From: Massospora cicadina
Lineage: Eukaryota; Entomophthoromycota; Entomophthoromycetes; Entomophthorales; Entomophthoraceae
Direction of reading: 5' to 3'
Length of the DNA: 64,000 bases
Assembly (NCBI GenBank): GCA_022478985.1
Contig: JAKSZP010006599.1
Coordinates: 124,001-188,000 of the forward strand
Position numbers and translations under genes: made by a program. The notes beneath the pieces were generated by a model that worked only from the letters and a program-made list of their open reading frames with translations, was not told where the DNA came from and searched no databases. Numbering within the stretch: the stretch's first letter is position 1; each line of letters starts with the position of its first letter. Positions 22,629-33,110 of this stretch are shown one piece after another.

Positions 22629-24530
22629 ATGGATTCTCATTTTTCAACTGAAGAAGCTCAAGACCATGAGCAAAGCAGTATTTACGAGGGGTCTGTTCAA
22701 CTAGAACTTAAATCCTAAGAGTACCATCCACGTTGGAATTCCATGCCAACCTGAAATTTTATGATCCTAACTTAAGCTCTACCTAGAACTTTCAAATTCC
22801 GCCTGAGGCTTTACAAAATATTATCAATCAAATGCTTGAGGGGGCCTAATTTCAGAAATACGTTCCACTCAATCTCGTTTCATGCTGTAACCTCTACCTT
22901 GCAGGATGTGTTGCAAACATCCCGAATACCAGGAATTGGCACCAAGCAATACTTGCATCAGCTTGTACACCCTAACCTATACCATTTATTACTAATAGTG
23001 GGAATGCATCATCAAAGGATGCTTAATTTACTAGAAGGACTCCAGTCCTTGAATAATTATGTTACCAAATTCTTCAGATCCACCTCTGAGTTTAGCAGGG
23101 ATAATCGTGATGCCCTCATTAATAATCCGGTTCTTCTCAATAAAGTACATCAACATCTTATTCAGCTTGAACATGGGATGTCCGGTTTTGTTGATGTACA
23201 GTTCCCAAAGTGAGTCCAGGAAGTTATGTGAGAATGGAAAGAGGGTATTTCCCAACTCTCTGAGCGTAGTCAACAGAGGGAAGGAGAAATCAAAAACTAT
23301 CTTTTCCAATTAAAAGCAATCGTACTCTGGAATTCAACTCTGAGTCAATGAAGTAGAGAAAAACTCTGAGGCCATGGGTCCTCCTGGGGTTGAAGGACCC
23401 CGCAGTCCACCTGGGGGCGTAGGTCCCTGTGGACCTCCTGGTGTTGATGGCCCCTAAGTACCTCCTAGTGCTGATGGGCCCCACGGACTTCCAGGTGTGG
23501 ATGGACCTTGGAGACCCCCAGGTGCTGATGGGCATTCAGGATCCCTTCAAAAATTGACTCTATATTTAGCATAATGGACCGCTTACATAAGCAATTTTAC
23601 AAAGTGACCAAGGAGTGTAACTTCATACCTGGTGGGATAACTATTGACCCCCTCCTGTCACTTCAGTCTTTATCTGACTAATTGAGTAATCTGGGTAAAT
23701 GGTCAAAGGACACAGACATCCTTCTAGAAGCTTATGAATCATAAGGCGAGATGCTCCAAGGGAAAATTGAAACATTGGAACTTAAGTACAATGTAAAGCA
23801 GGAGCAAATTCATGATCTTAATGTCAGTTGGATGAGAAAGTGGGGGATGCGGATTTGAATCGAAGGATTAGTGAAATTTGTACTGAGACTGTTGGGCCTT
23901 ATCTTCGATTTTCTTCTCAAGCTTTGGACTCCAACTCTTATGTTTCCACTCAATAGGAACACCCTGGAGTGCATGTTTTGACTGCCAAGCTCCAATGAGT
24001 TTTAAACAGGTATTTAAAGACAAGTACTCTCCTTGAGTAGTCAGCATTATCTCCTTCCTCTATCTATATGAGAAGCTCTAAGTGAGGCCACGGATCACCA
24101 GAAAATGAATTACTTACCTTATTGACTTACCTGACTGGCTCAGAATATCATAATACACAACTTGATGACTTGATCTACTTGGTATACATGGTATCAGGTC
24201 AAAGAAGCGTTAATCAAGGAATTTGGGAGTGAGTAAACCTTATCCTCTCAAAAACAGGCTTTTATGGGTATACAGCCCCACTGGATTAATCTATCAAAGA
24301 TTTTGCTTATTATTTCTATTGGGAAGCTCAGACTTTGGTAGCATGTGGTCAGTTAACTTTGGATGATGCTATTACTGCAGTTATGTCAGCTTTTACTTCT
24401 AGGACTCAGATGAAAGCTTGCCTTATTAGCGTAAAGAAGAATTTTGGAAGTATATTAGGCATCAAGGAGGCCTTGTTGGAATTGGCTCATCAATTTTCTG
24501 AAAACCCCTGACTTTCCAATTCCTCAAGAC
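22629..24530 (+). pseudogene. gag of element A, with coiled coil and collagen-like repeat
   Basis: The likely start ATG at 22629 lies 43 bp after the PBS and opens MDSHFSTEEAQDHEQ. A second readable stretch (22836-23213) follows in the same frame after stops. From about 23214 a Glu/Gln/Lys-rich stretch (EWKEGISQLSERSQQREGE) looks like a coiled coil. It is followed at 23377 by a collagen-like repeat. A capsid-like region continues to about 24510, including YFYWEAQTLVA and AVMSAFTSRTQMKA. Gag proteins normally form the particle shell. A collagen-type rod in one is not something I know from Ty3 elements. Several stops and shifts make it non-functional. Confidence 0.72.
23377..23541 (+). repeat. 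Collagen-like Gly-X-Y repeat, six 27-bp units
   Basis: The frame shows 18 successive triplets with Gly in the first position in 14. The sequence resolves into six 9-residue units of consensus GPPG(V/A)(D/E)GPx. The four lost glycines are Ser, Val, Ser and Arg, single-base changes from Gly codons, and one unit ends in TAA. The 27-bp period and the Pro and Gly content distinguish it from the AT-rich surroundings. Confidence 0.88.
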
Positions 24531-24544
24531 CTAGTCGCCCTAGA

Positions 24545-24974
24545 GCTTACATTGTGCTGGAGAATGTTAGAGAGGTTCAGTATAATTACTGCCATCAATA
24601 TTTACATAATGAGGATTGCTGTTATAAAAAAGATGCTGATGAGAAAAAGAAAAGAGATAAACACAATAAGATTCTGCACATTGATAATGATATGAGTATG
24701 CAACAGGAACCTCAAAGCCCTGTGGAGTATAATAAAGATGATCATTCCTCATTTTTCCTTGACCTCATTGTTGGATTTATCCTCTCAGTTTGGAAGCACC
24801 ATTACCCGCATTGATTTTTTCATGAATCAAGTCAATGCTAAGGATATCATTGACACTGGATCCCCAGTGAATGTTGTCTTATCAAAATTTATCAAGAGGA
24901 TCAATTTAAAGCCTGATATTTCCCATTATGAAGGATATGGCACTTCTGGGATCTCAGAGTACTTAGTCAATTAA
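24545..24974 (+). pseudogene. Nucleocapsid knuckle and aspartic protease of element A
   Basis: A zinc-knuckle relic reads Y-x2-C-x4-H-x4-C (NYCHQYLHNEDC) near 24580, with its first Cys changed to Tyr. A Lys/Asp-rich linker follows, then the retropepsin active site IIDTGSPVNVV at about 24847-24880, with the catalytic Asp intact. The protease would release Gag and Pol proteins inside the particle. A stop at 24973 and further breaks end the frame early. Confidence 0.85.
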
Positions 24975-25639
24975 AGCATTAACATCACTTCCTCTAAAAA
25001 TTAGAAAGTTAACTTTTTTTAATTCCCACTATCATCCTCGATAATTCAAGTTAAAACCTACTTTTGTATACTCAATTTTTGTGGGACTTCGATGGAATTA
25101 TTAATTATCCCAATTCATCACTTCCCCTTTTGGGGTATAGTGATCCCCTACTTTTATCCAAACCTGCTCATACCAAACATCGGTTATGTCTGCTGGAGGG
25201 GTCTAAAAGGTCTTATTCTATTCAATACCATGTAGGATACCCTTGCATAAAATTTTTCTCTCCATTGGCAAATATTGAAAGAGGGATGCCTATTTTCTCA
25301 CCCATAATTTGGTCATTCCGGCAAAATTAGAGGTAATTATTAATACTTCTTTACATTTTTCTATTCCAAAAGAAATTTGTTACAAGACCAGGCATTTTCA
25401 ACTCTTCTGCTAAAGAAATCTTGCCTTATCATGGGGTATTGGATTATGCTTATTCTGGATTTTTATCTGCTTTATTGGTGAACCTTACCAATGAATCAAA
25501 ACCGGTAAATAAAAACCATGTAATTGCTTATGTCAAGTTATCACCCTTATCTCAAAGCTATGATGGCTAATTATTTGGAAGCTTACAAGACTTTGGGCTG
25601 GAAAGTGATCAGGAAATTCTTACTGTGGGTCCTGCGATT

Positions 25640-27070
25640 GGAACACCTCACTAAGGAACAGGAGAGATAAGTTTTAGATTATTAGAAGAATACTCTGACA
25701 TTTTTGCCAAGCATACTTATGATTTTGGTAAAATGAAAGGAGTAATGCACTCCGTTGAAACTGGTGATCACCTTCCTATTCATGCAAGCCCTATCACAAG
25801 TCTAAAGTGGAGGAAGCCCAAGTTATCAAGGAATTGCAACAACTATTGGAGGCTGGATTATTGAAACCCTCCAACAATCCTTGAGCCTCTCCATTGCTGT
25901 TAATCAAGAAAAAAGATGGTTCCCATTGAATGGTTATGGATTTTTATAGATTGAACGATATTACTTGATGAGATAGTTATCCTTTACCTCAAATTAATGA
26001 TTCCCTTCTCTTGTTGGCTGTCTCAACTTATTTTTCTGCAATGTATTTAGCCAGTGGATACAGGCAAATTGAGTTTTCCCGGAAGACCAAGCTAAGTGTG
26101 CCTTGATATCCAGTAAAGGTTTATTCAAACCAACACTTATAACACAAGGATTGAGTAATGCGCCAGCAACTTTTCAATGGTTATGGATGGTATTTTACGG
26201 TACACAAAGCTCACTAGTGTTTTGGTACAACTGGATGATATTACCATGTATTCCAAAACATTTACTGGACATTTAAATCATCTAAAAGAAGATTTAAACA
26301 AATTTTGGAATTCTTCCTAAAACTCCAACCTTTCAAATGTTCATTCTTCCAAAATGAAATGGAATTTTTAGGACATCAAGTTTCAGCCAAAGGGATTGAC
26401 CCCCTCTCAAACAAAATTCAAGCTATTCTAAGAACGCCTTCTCCAACCTCTATGTGGGGTATCCATGTCTTTCTTGGAATGGTTAGTATTATTGGCAATT
26501 TATACCTAAGTTTGCTGATATGGCTGAACTGTTATTCCATTTGTTACAAAAAAGGGGTGCGATTGGAGTGGAGTTCAGCTCATGAACAGTCATTCAATTC
26601 CATGCAAATGGCCTTGACTAATGCACCTGTCCTAATTTTTCCTCGATCCAATAAGCCTTTTTTTCTTGCATACTGATGCCAGTCATGTCACTATTGAGGC
26701 AATTTTATCCTAGTGTGACGAAGAGCAAAATAAACATCCCGTTGTGCTTTATAGCAAAACTTTGTCCAAAGCTGAAAGAAACTGCAGTGTTACAGATCAG
26801 GAGTGTTTGGCTGTTATTCTAGCTATTAAGCACTTCCATCCTTTCCTATATGATAACCATCTTACTGTTATTATTGACCATTCTTCTTTAATATGGATGC
26901 AAAATATGAAGGATTCTGAAAGAAGATTGGCTAGTTGGGCTCTAAAATTAAAAAATTACGATTTTTCTAAGTGCAGTGTTTGGGTGCTCAACATCAAAAT
27001 GCTGATGGTATGTCCTGACTGCATATACCAACCTAAGATTTGGGAAAGGAAGAACGTCTATATAATATTA
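25640..27070 (+). pseudogene. Reverse transcriptase and RNase H of element A
   Basis: The RT begins around HTYDFGKMKG and HSVETGDHLPI (25710-25780). The catalytic box reads VQLDDI at 26225-26242, with both Asp codons kept. FLGHQVSAKGIDP and a connection region follow. RNase H starts at HTDASHV near 26670 and includes ERNCSVTDQECLAVI and DHSSLIWM. Multiple stops (for example 25883, 25929, 25970) divide it. The order RT, RNase H, integrase is that of Ty3/Gypsy, not Copia. Confidence 0.9.
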
Positions 27071-27229
27071 ATGGATGACCAGAATTGTGGGATTGAGAAT
27101 CTGAAGAGGATTGAGCTTTTTTAAAATATTCACTAAAGATACCATGATTTGAGAATGAGCCTTGTATAAAAAGGTCAAAACCAAGTGGTTACCCTTTTTA
27201 CACCCAAACTCAAAATTTCATGCTGTTAA

Positions 27230-28290
27230 GGGGACATGAACAAGTAAGTCATAGAAAGTTAAAGAAAACTCAATAATGGTTGAAAACCTGATATTATTGA
27301 AATAGCATGACTGAATTCATTTGAGAGACTCTTAACTCGTGCCTCTTTTGTAAAAGCCATGGAGCCATCAACCCTACTTATTAACATCAAGTTATTCCCC
27401 TGAATAAAGCATTTGAAGTGGTAAGCATTAATGCTGTAGGCCCTTTATCTTGGGGATTGCATGGCCATAAGTACATTATTATGGCGGTCAATCACTTAAC
27501 TAAATGGGTTGAGGCCATATCCATAGCCACCCCCTCTGCTAAAACTACGGCAATATTCTATTACCAGCACATTGTCACTTAACATGGATGTCTTAAGGCC
27601 CTTATGTCAGATAATGGGACTAATTTTACCTCGCAACTTTTCAGGAACTGTCCAAATTATTCAATATTACCCAACAATTTGTCGTTCCTTACAATCCATC
27701 CATGAATGGGGCCATCAAATGAGTCAATGGAAAACTAGTCTCGATTTTAAGGAAGATGGCTTCTACTGATCCCTCTCAGTGGAATTTCTATATAATGAGT
27801 GCCTTATTTGCATAACAAATAAGCTATCATCATATCATCAAGATGTCGCCTTTCAAATTCAGATATGGGCGAGATCCATCAGTCCCTTTTTTAGTACTAA
27901 ATCCATCAGTCCCTTCAGATGTTCAGGTCATAATAAAAGAAATGTACCCAAAAACTTTGATTTAGTTATGAGAAATCTGGATGATGAGATTATTCATCTT
28001 TTAAGCTCAAGACATGAAATTGATTGAAGAAACCACTCAAAAAGAGATACAAAGAAGCAATCAGCATAAACCTACTTTACTTGAATGTCAGCTTGGGGAT
28101 TTCATTATGTATTATCACCCATGGCCTGGTGGGTGAACCAAGAAGTTAGGATCCAACTGGTCTGATCCTTATCAAGTTATATTTTGCAAGGGAAGAGAGG
28201 ACTCGATGTCCATGTTGATACTAGTATAGTGATCAACCGAATTCATCCCAGATTTTTAATTCACCCTCATCTGTGACCAAAACTTGAGGG
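27230..28290 (+). pseudogene. Integrase of element A
   Basis: A broken HHCC zinc region (HEQVSHRKL, then CLFC near 27340) is followed by the core. The first catalytic block reads SINAVGP: the Asp codon at 27430-27432 is AAT (Asn). The second block MSDNGTNFTSQ is intact at 27605-27640. The Glu block is frameshifted (VPYNPSMNGA). The C-terminal tail runs to about 28270, followed by the polypurine tract and the 3' LTR. Confidence 0.88.
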
Positions 28291-28296
28291 GAGAAG

Positions 28297-28637
28297 TGTT
28301 AGGATTTGCCAAATTTTCATGTTTCTAAAATTTCTATTCCATAAATTCCCCTGGCACTATCAGAAGGAGAGCGTAATCTATATAAATCTTTCAAGATTAA
28401 TAAGAATGATCAGTCACATCCAATCAAGGGATAGAAGATTCAATCGCTCAGCAATCAATTAGATCAAACAGATCCCAAACCATTACAAAACCTATAAATA
28501 TTACATCCTTCCAATAATAAAAATTAGATAAAATTATAACCTGCTTTTACTTTAATTTATCGCTTTTTGGAAAAACCGCTTAAATAACTTCAATAAAAAA
28601 CCTGCCTCATTGGAAGTGTAATTAAAAACCTTCCAGA
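28297..28637 (+). repeat. 3' LTR of element A
   Basis: It begins TGTTAGGATTTGCC directly after the purine tract and ends CCTTCCAGA. The sequence then changes to element D on the minus strand. Confidence 0.9.
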
Positions 28638-28639
28638 AT

Positions 28640-29965
28640 ATCACTGAGATCCACTGTAACTACAATTTTTGGTAATATCAACAAGCAGGCTGTATGTTGG
28701 TGTTTGGCTCCAGGTCAGTGGAGAATATCAAAATTGTAAGCCTGCAGTTTGAGGGCCCATTGGGCTAGGCGCCCACCAGTCTCCTTGAGGTTCTGCAACC
28801 AACGTAACAAAGCATGATCTGTTACACCTTTGAACTTCAACCCATTCAAGTAGACCCTAAATTGCTTATATGCATAAATTTCCGGTAAGCACTCCCATAT
28901 GGGCATAGTATAATTGAGTTCATGGTTGTTCATACTCTTACTGCAGTACATTATAGGATGCTCCTCCCCCTCATTGTCTTTTTGAGATAGGACCACCCCT
29001 ACAGCGGAAAGGGACACATTTGTTTGGATGATGAAATCTTTATCAAAGTTCAGATAGCGCAACACTGGAACACTGATTAGCGCCATTCAAATTGTATCAA
29101 AAGAGCATTACCACCCTTCCGTCCATTCAAATGTGGCATCCTTTCTTTTAATTCAAACAGCGGACCTTTAATACAGCTAATTTTGGGTATAAGCCACAGC
29201 GGTAGTAGCCACCATTCCTAAAATTACTTGTATATTATACTTACTGTTTGGCGTAGTCATCTTTTAGATAGCCTCCAACTTGGCTGGTTGAGTCTTCAGC
29301 CCAGTAGCGTCTACTAAAAACCCTAGGTACACCAGCTGGTCTTTTAGAGAAGTGCATTTATGGGACTTTTTATTGATGTTGGCCATGGCAAGTTGGCGGA
29401 ATACCTCCTCAAGATGGGTAATGTGCACAGAGAATGTATGTGAGAAGACATTAATATTATTGAGGTAAATGAGGATGCACAACAGCTTCAGTTCTCCAAA
29501 AAAGGTATCCATGGCCCTTTGGAACGTAGCTGGGGAATTACACAGCCCTTTTAGCATATGAATCAGTTGAACAAGCCCTTGGTCATGATAATGGCGCATT
29601 TATCCTGTTCTGCCGCGGCCAACTTGATTTGTCAATAACTTGATATCAAATCCATCGCTAAGATGTAGTAAGCTCCTCCCTACTGATCCAAGGAATCATC
29701 AATTCATGGCAAGGGGTATGAGTTCATCTTAGTAATGCTGTTGAGCTTCCAGAAGTCTATTACTACTTGATTGGTGTAGTTCTTCTTTTTTACAATCATA
29801 ATGGGCAAAGCCTATGGACTCTGATGGTTTGAGCATCCCTTGTTTAAGCAGCTTTTTGATCTTTTCAGTTATTACTTCCTCAGTTGCCCTAGACTGGTGG
29901 ATCAACTGAGATATTAAGGGGGATGATCCCCAGTGTCCATTTGAAAGACTACTCTCTGCACGCAC
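28640..29965 (-). pseudogene. RT and RNase H of element D
   Basis: Minus-strand frames read N-terminal RT (ATEEVITEKIKKLLKQGML, 29965-29729), the fingers/palm (GLCNSPATFQRAMDTFFGEL), then the catalytic box. That box is YLNN at 29456-29467 in place of YLDD, so both catalytic Asp codons became AAT. RNase H follows (29086-28715: QTNVSLSAVGVVL, YCSKSMNNHELNY, DHALLRWLQNLKE), with the first catalytic Asp apparently Asn. Coding is cut at 28638 by element A and continues at 22228. Confidence 0.92.
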
Positions 29966-30660
29966 CCTAAATAATGGCCATAAACAGCGAAAATCTCCTA
30001 ATATTTTAGAAATAGAGCTATTGCCTGATTCTTCTGCGCTTCAGATAAACCCATTAATTCATTGCGCGGTGCCACAGTCATTATGCTGAGCTGTAGATTG
30101 ATAGGTTGATCAAACACTTATTGAAAATTAAACTCATGTAACTGAAGGACCTCCTCTAATGGTATCAAATGCAAATACGCCACTATTTGGTGTTGGTGGA
30201 TCTGCATAGGTTCGTTTTCTAGGTTAACTATTAAAACCTTGATTTCTCTGTGTCCCGGTAATATTATGCCTGGAGACACATGAGGCTCCAACTGTGACTG
30301 CTGATATGGCCCAAGGACTTTCCCATAGAGCCCAGCTGGTATTTCTACCTCTAACTTGGTGTTTGAAATGACTTGGTGTCCAAAGGAGATAGATATAGGC
30401 CCAGAATCTCGGATAGGCACACTTGATACTCATATATCTTAAGAGGAATATCCTGGGTTCTTCTTTTTAATTGATGGTAGCGCACTGGAATTTTACCGTC
30501 ACTATAGGTGAGAGTGACATGTCCCATATGCGTCAGACCCCTGGGTACTTTGGTGTAGGTGAAATAAATCGAAATCTGCTTCCCTACAATTTCAAAAGTC
30601 TCCTCCACCATATCCACAACAGCCCCAAAGTTCACATGAATGCAGATCCAATTAACGTAT
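29966..30660 (-). pseudogene. Protease region and pro-RT linker of element D
   Basis: The minus-strand frame 30635-30351 begins VNFGAVVDMVEETF, which I align with the retropepsin start (D-T/S-G-A-x-V). If correct the active-site Asp is Asn. The next frames (30420-30118) hold a stretch LPGHREIKVLIVNLENEP typical of the linker before RT in these elements. The protease assignment is less certain than the RT. Confidence 0.6.
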
Positions 30661-31170
30661 TATAATTATCATTTGGCAATACTATCTCTGAGGCTACAAT
30701 GGAAATTGACTAAAACTGCAATGGAAGCGCGATGTATGCTCATGTAGAAACATGGTTTCTGCTCCAGGGGTCCCAAACACCATTTGGCTTTACATATCAG
30801 GTTTTATTGGCAACTTAGCCACCAACTTAGTGGACATTATATTAACTGGTTTGCCAGTATATCTTATATCCTGGATTCAGGTCTTGGTAAAACAATGTCA
30901 CAATACATACATTCTGAATATGAGGAAACTTGACTGTTTAACACATGGACATACAACGGCTCGTTTTTACCAAGGGAGCTCAAAATCCCCACACCAAATT
31001 TGGTGTATTATTGGAGGATAGTGCTGACCAGAATAGACCTTTACTCCACGCAGGGAAGGTGCATCGGAGGAGGGGTCTAGCTTGTCATGGGAAACTTGGT
31101 CAAACATTTGACAAGCGTATGGCTTTGGTTGCACCATAATCCCTTCTTCCTCTATATCCTTGGCTTGTGC
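30661..31170. other. Gag-protease linker of element D, no clear motif
   Basis: This lies between the zinc knuckle and the protease relic on the minus strand. Short frames on both strands show nothing recognisable. It is probably the decayed gag-pol linker. Confidence 0.4.
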
Positions 31171-31790
31171 TCATGCCAATATATTCACCCTTTTACAAAC
31201 CAACTGCTGGCATAGGAATGCATCGTCATATGGAGGGACTTCCGCTGAATAGACTACTACAGGTTCATGTGGGACGGTTGGGGTTGGGATAGCAGAAGTA
31301 GAGAGTCCCATCTCTACTCCGCTCTGCCTTTTCCATGATAGTACTGTTTTGCTGTATGTGATGAACCCGCTATAGGGGCAACCTATTGCCAAGTCTCCAG
31401 GGTGGCCGCATTTGAAGCAATTAAACCCATACGTTCTGCATCCTTGATTGTATTAAGATAAGCCTTGCCAATAATTTGATTGTGGTCAATCAAAGTAATT
31501 AAACCCAGGTAAATAGTTGAGCAATTGGAGATAAGCAGGTCTGGGTCGAAAGTTGAATTGCTGAGGGTAACTTGGCAGAATCTGAGCTGAAAGGCTAAGG
31601 TTTTTGAATAAGAAGATCAATAATGGTGGCGTATGTTTCCATTCTGTATTAGGTGGAGAGAATGTTACAAATAGCTGGTGCAACGACTGCACAATCTTAA
31701 GCAGGGGGTGTCATCAACCAACATTGGGGTCATGGCATTGTAAAGCTCATGATATGGCTTCACTGTGGAGTTCTTTACAATGCACACGTT
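31171..31790 (-). pseudogene. Gag C-terminus and zinc knuckle of element D
   Basis: Minus-strand reading gives CFKCGHPGDLAIGC near 31370-31410, a C-x2-C-x4-[H]-x4-C knuckle in which the His position is Asp. A Pro/Gln/Phe/Tyr-rich segment (31692-31486) precedes it. Upstream gag and the 5' LTR are missing or unrecognisable beyond about 31790, where + strand material begins. Confidence 0.6.
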
Positions 31791-31949
31791 AGATTCAAAT
31801 AAATATTTTACCAATTAACTTATAAGATTCCACCATAAATCAATCAGCAAATGTGGTGAGAGTCAATTACACTTAAACCCAATGGTCAAGCACTTTATAT
31901 ATGTAGGCTTGACTGCCTTGTATCGTCCAACCTTTGCTAGAATCTACTT

Positions 31950-32298
31950 CTCCAGAAACTGCTAAATGACTACAAGAGCACTAGCTGATGAAATAATTAG
32001 GCTAAAAGTGATAGCCTTTCAAGGGATCTTCACTACCACTCCAAAGTCTATTTAATCAAATGCCAAAAATACCGCTCTCCCCTTATTCAACATTAAAGAC
32101 CTTGTGTTATTCTATCATCACCACCCTGGTGTTCAGCCATATAAGTTAAATACTTCTTGGTTAGTACCCTACCATTTGCCTATAAGGCTGGCTCCAATTA
32201 CTCCATCATATATGTCATTTAAGTATTGTACTCAACCCTGCACATCCTAGGTTCCTGCGCCCTTATGTTCCCCTCCACCAGGACCTTGAGGGATCAAT
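31950..32298 (+). pseudogene. Integrase C-terminal tail of another + strand Ty3 element
   Basis: The + frame reads KDLVLFYHHHPGVQPYKLN near 32096-32155, colinear with VSDMVLYYHNHITPRSGNL at 690-735 in element 1. It then ends in a purine tract (CTTGAGGGATCAA) before an LTR start. It is a fragment of an element related to element 1, and its 5' part is replaced by element D. Confidence 0.65.
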
Positions 32299-33100
32299 GT
32301 CAGCATTTGTACTCCATAAAGGGCCAAATCATCTTGGGATTAGGATAATAAAACGTTAGATACTCCTCCATTGGATACAAGCCTTCCATAATTGAATGGA
32401 TAATTTACAAATGAGCCTTTGCCTCCAACTGGATAAAAAGATAATCAAAGAGATCTAGAAATTGCAAAAAATTATCTCCATCTCATCGCTAGAAGCTACC
32501 ATCCACTCTCTTTAATACAATGGGAGGTTGGCAATCCTAGAGTTAATCCAAGAGTAAGTTCATGGCTCATCCCACATGTTGGATGAGAATATAAGATATC
32601 AAATGAAGGAGACTTGAGCGCCCTATCCTTCGCAAAGCCCCTACTCATCATATAAATATTAAAAGCATTTATTAGAAGAGGGTATCTTTTATCTCCTTTA
32701 ATGAGTTTATCACTATTTTTCTTTTTATAGTTACACCAAAGTGATATTGTAGCCCAAGATAGTACATAACACTGGACCTGAAGAAGCAAAAGTGCTAGGT
32801 CATTGCCTCCCTTTAGCCATCTTGAATAACCAAGCCATCCTGAAGATAGATCTCCACTTCAATTCCTATGGCTCTGGGCACCCAACTCTCTTAACTTTCA
32901 TTTTTACTTGCAAAATGCTGAAAACCATAAACTCATTTTCCTGCTATTGTCATATTGGTCTTATTTTATTTAACTGAGGTAAGCTGTCCAGGGACAGACA
33001 TTACCAAACTAAAAACTAAAACTACAGAAACTATTGTAACTAATCGATTTGAACAAAATGCCCAAAATGAACGGACTGAGTGAAACACACCAAACAAAAC
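32299..33100 (+). mobile_element. 3' LTR remnant following the integrase tail
   Basis: TGTCAGCATTTGTACTCC begins after the purine tract, as TGTCAGACATTTGCC does at 888. The right end is not identified. The minus-strand frame at 32789-32496 inside it has no motif I recognise. Confidence 0.5.
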
Positions 33101-33110
33101 AACCAATCAG

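Larger units (their letters stand above)
22229..28637 (+). mobile_element. Element A: complete but dead Ty3/Gypsy retrotransposon nested in element D
   Basis: LTRs of ~340 bp (22229-22568 and 28297-28637) bound a 5.7-kb interior with gag, protease, RT/RNase H and integrase in Ty3 order. A primer-binding site is at 22570 and a polypurine tract (CTTGAGGGGAGAAG) ends at 28296. Minus-strand coding of element D stops at 28638 and resumes at 22228, so A inserted into D between RNase H and integrase. A possible 5-bp duplication ATCAC lies at 22221-22225 and 28640-28644, but a few bases off the LTR edges. Every ORF carries stops or shifts. Confidence 0.9.

Noticed and set aside
23290..23535. Minus-strand frame rich in Ser, Thr, Arg and Gly opposite the collagen repeat
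   Set aside because: It is the reverse complement of the Gly-X-Y coding repeat; the long open frame results from the GC-rich repeat composition.
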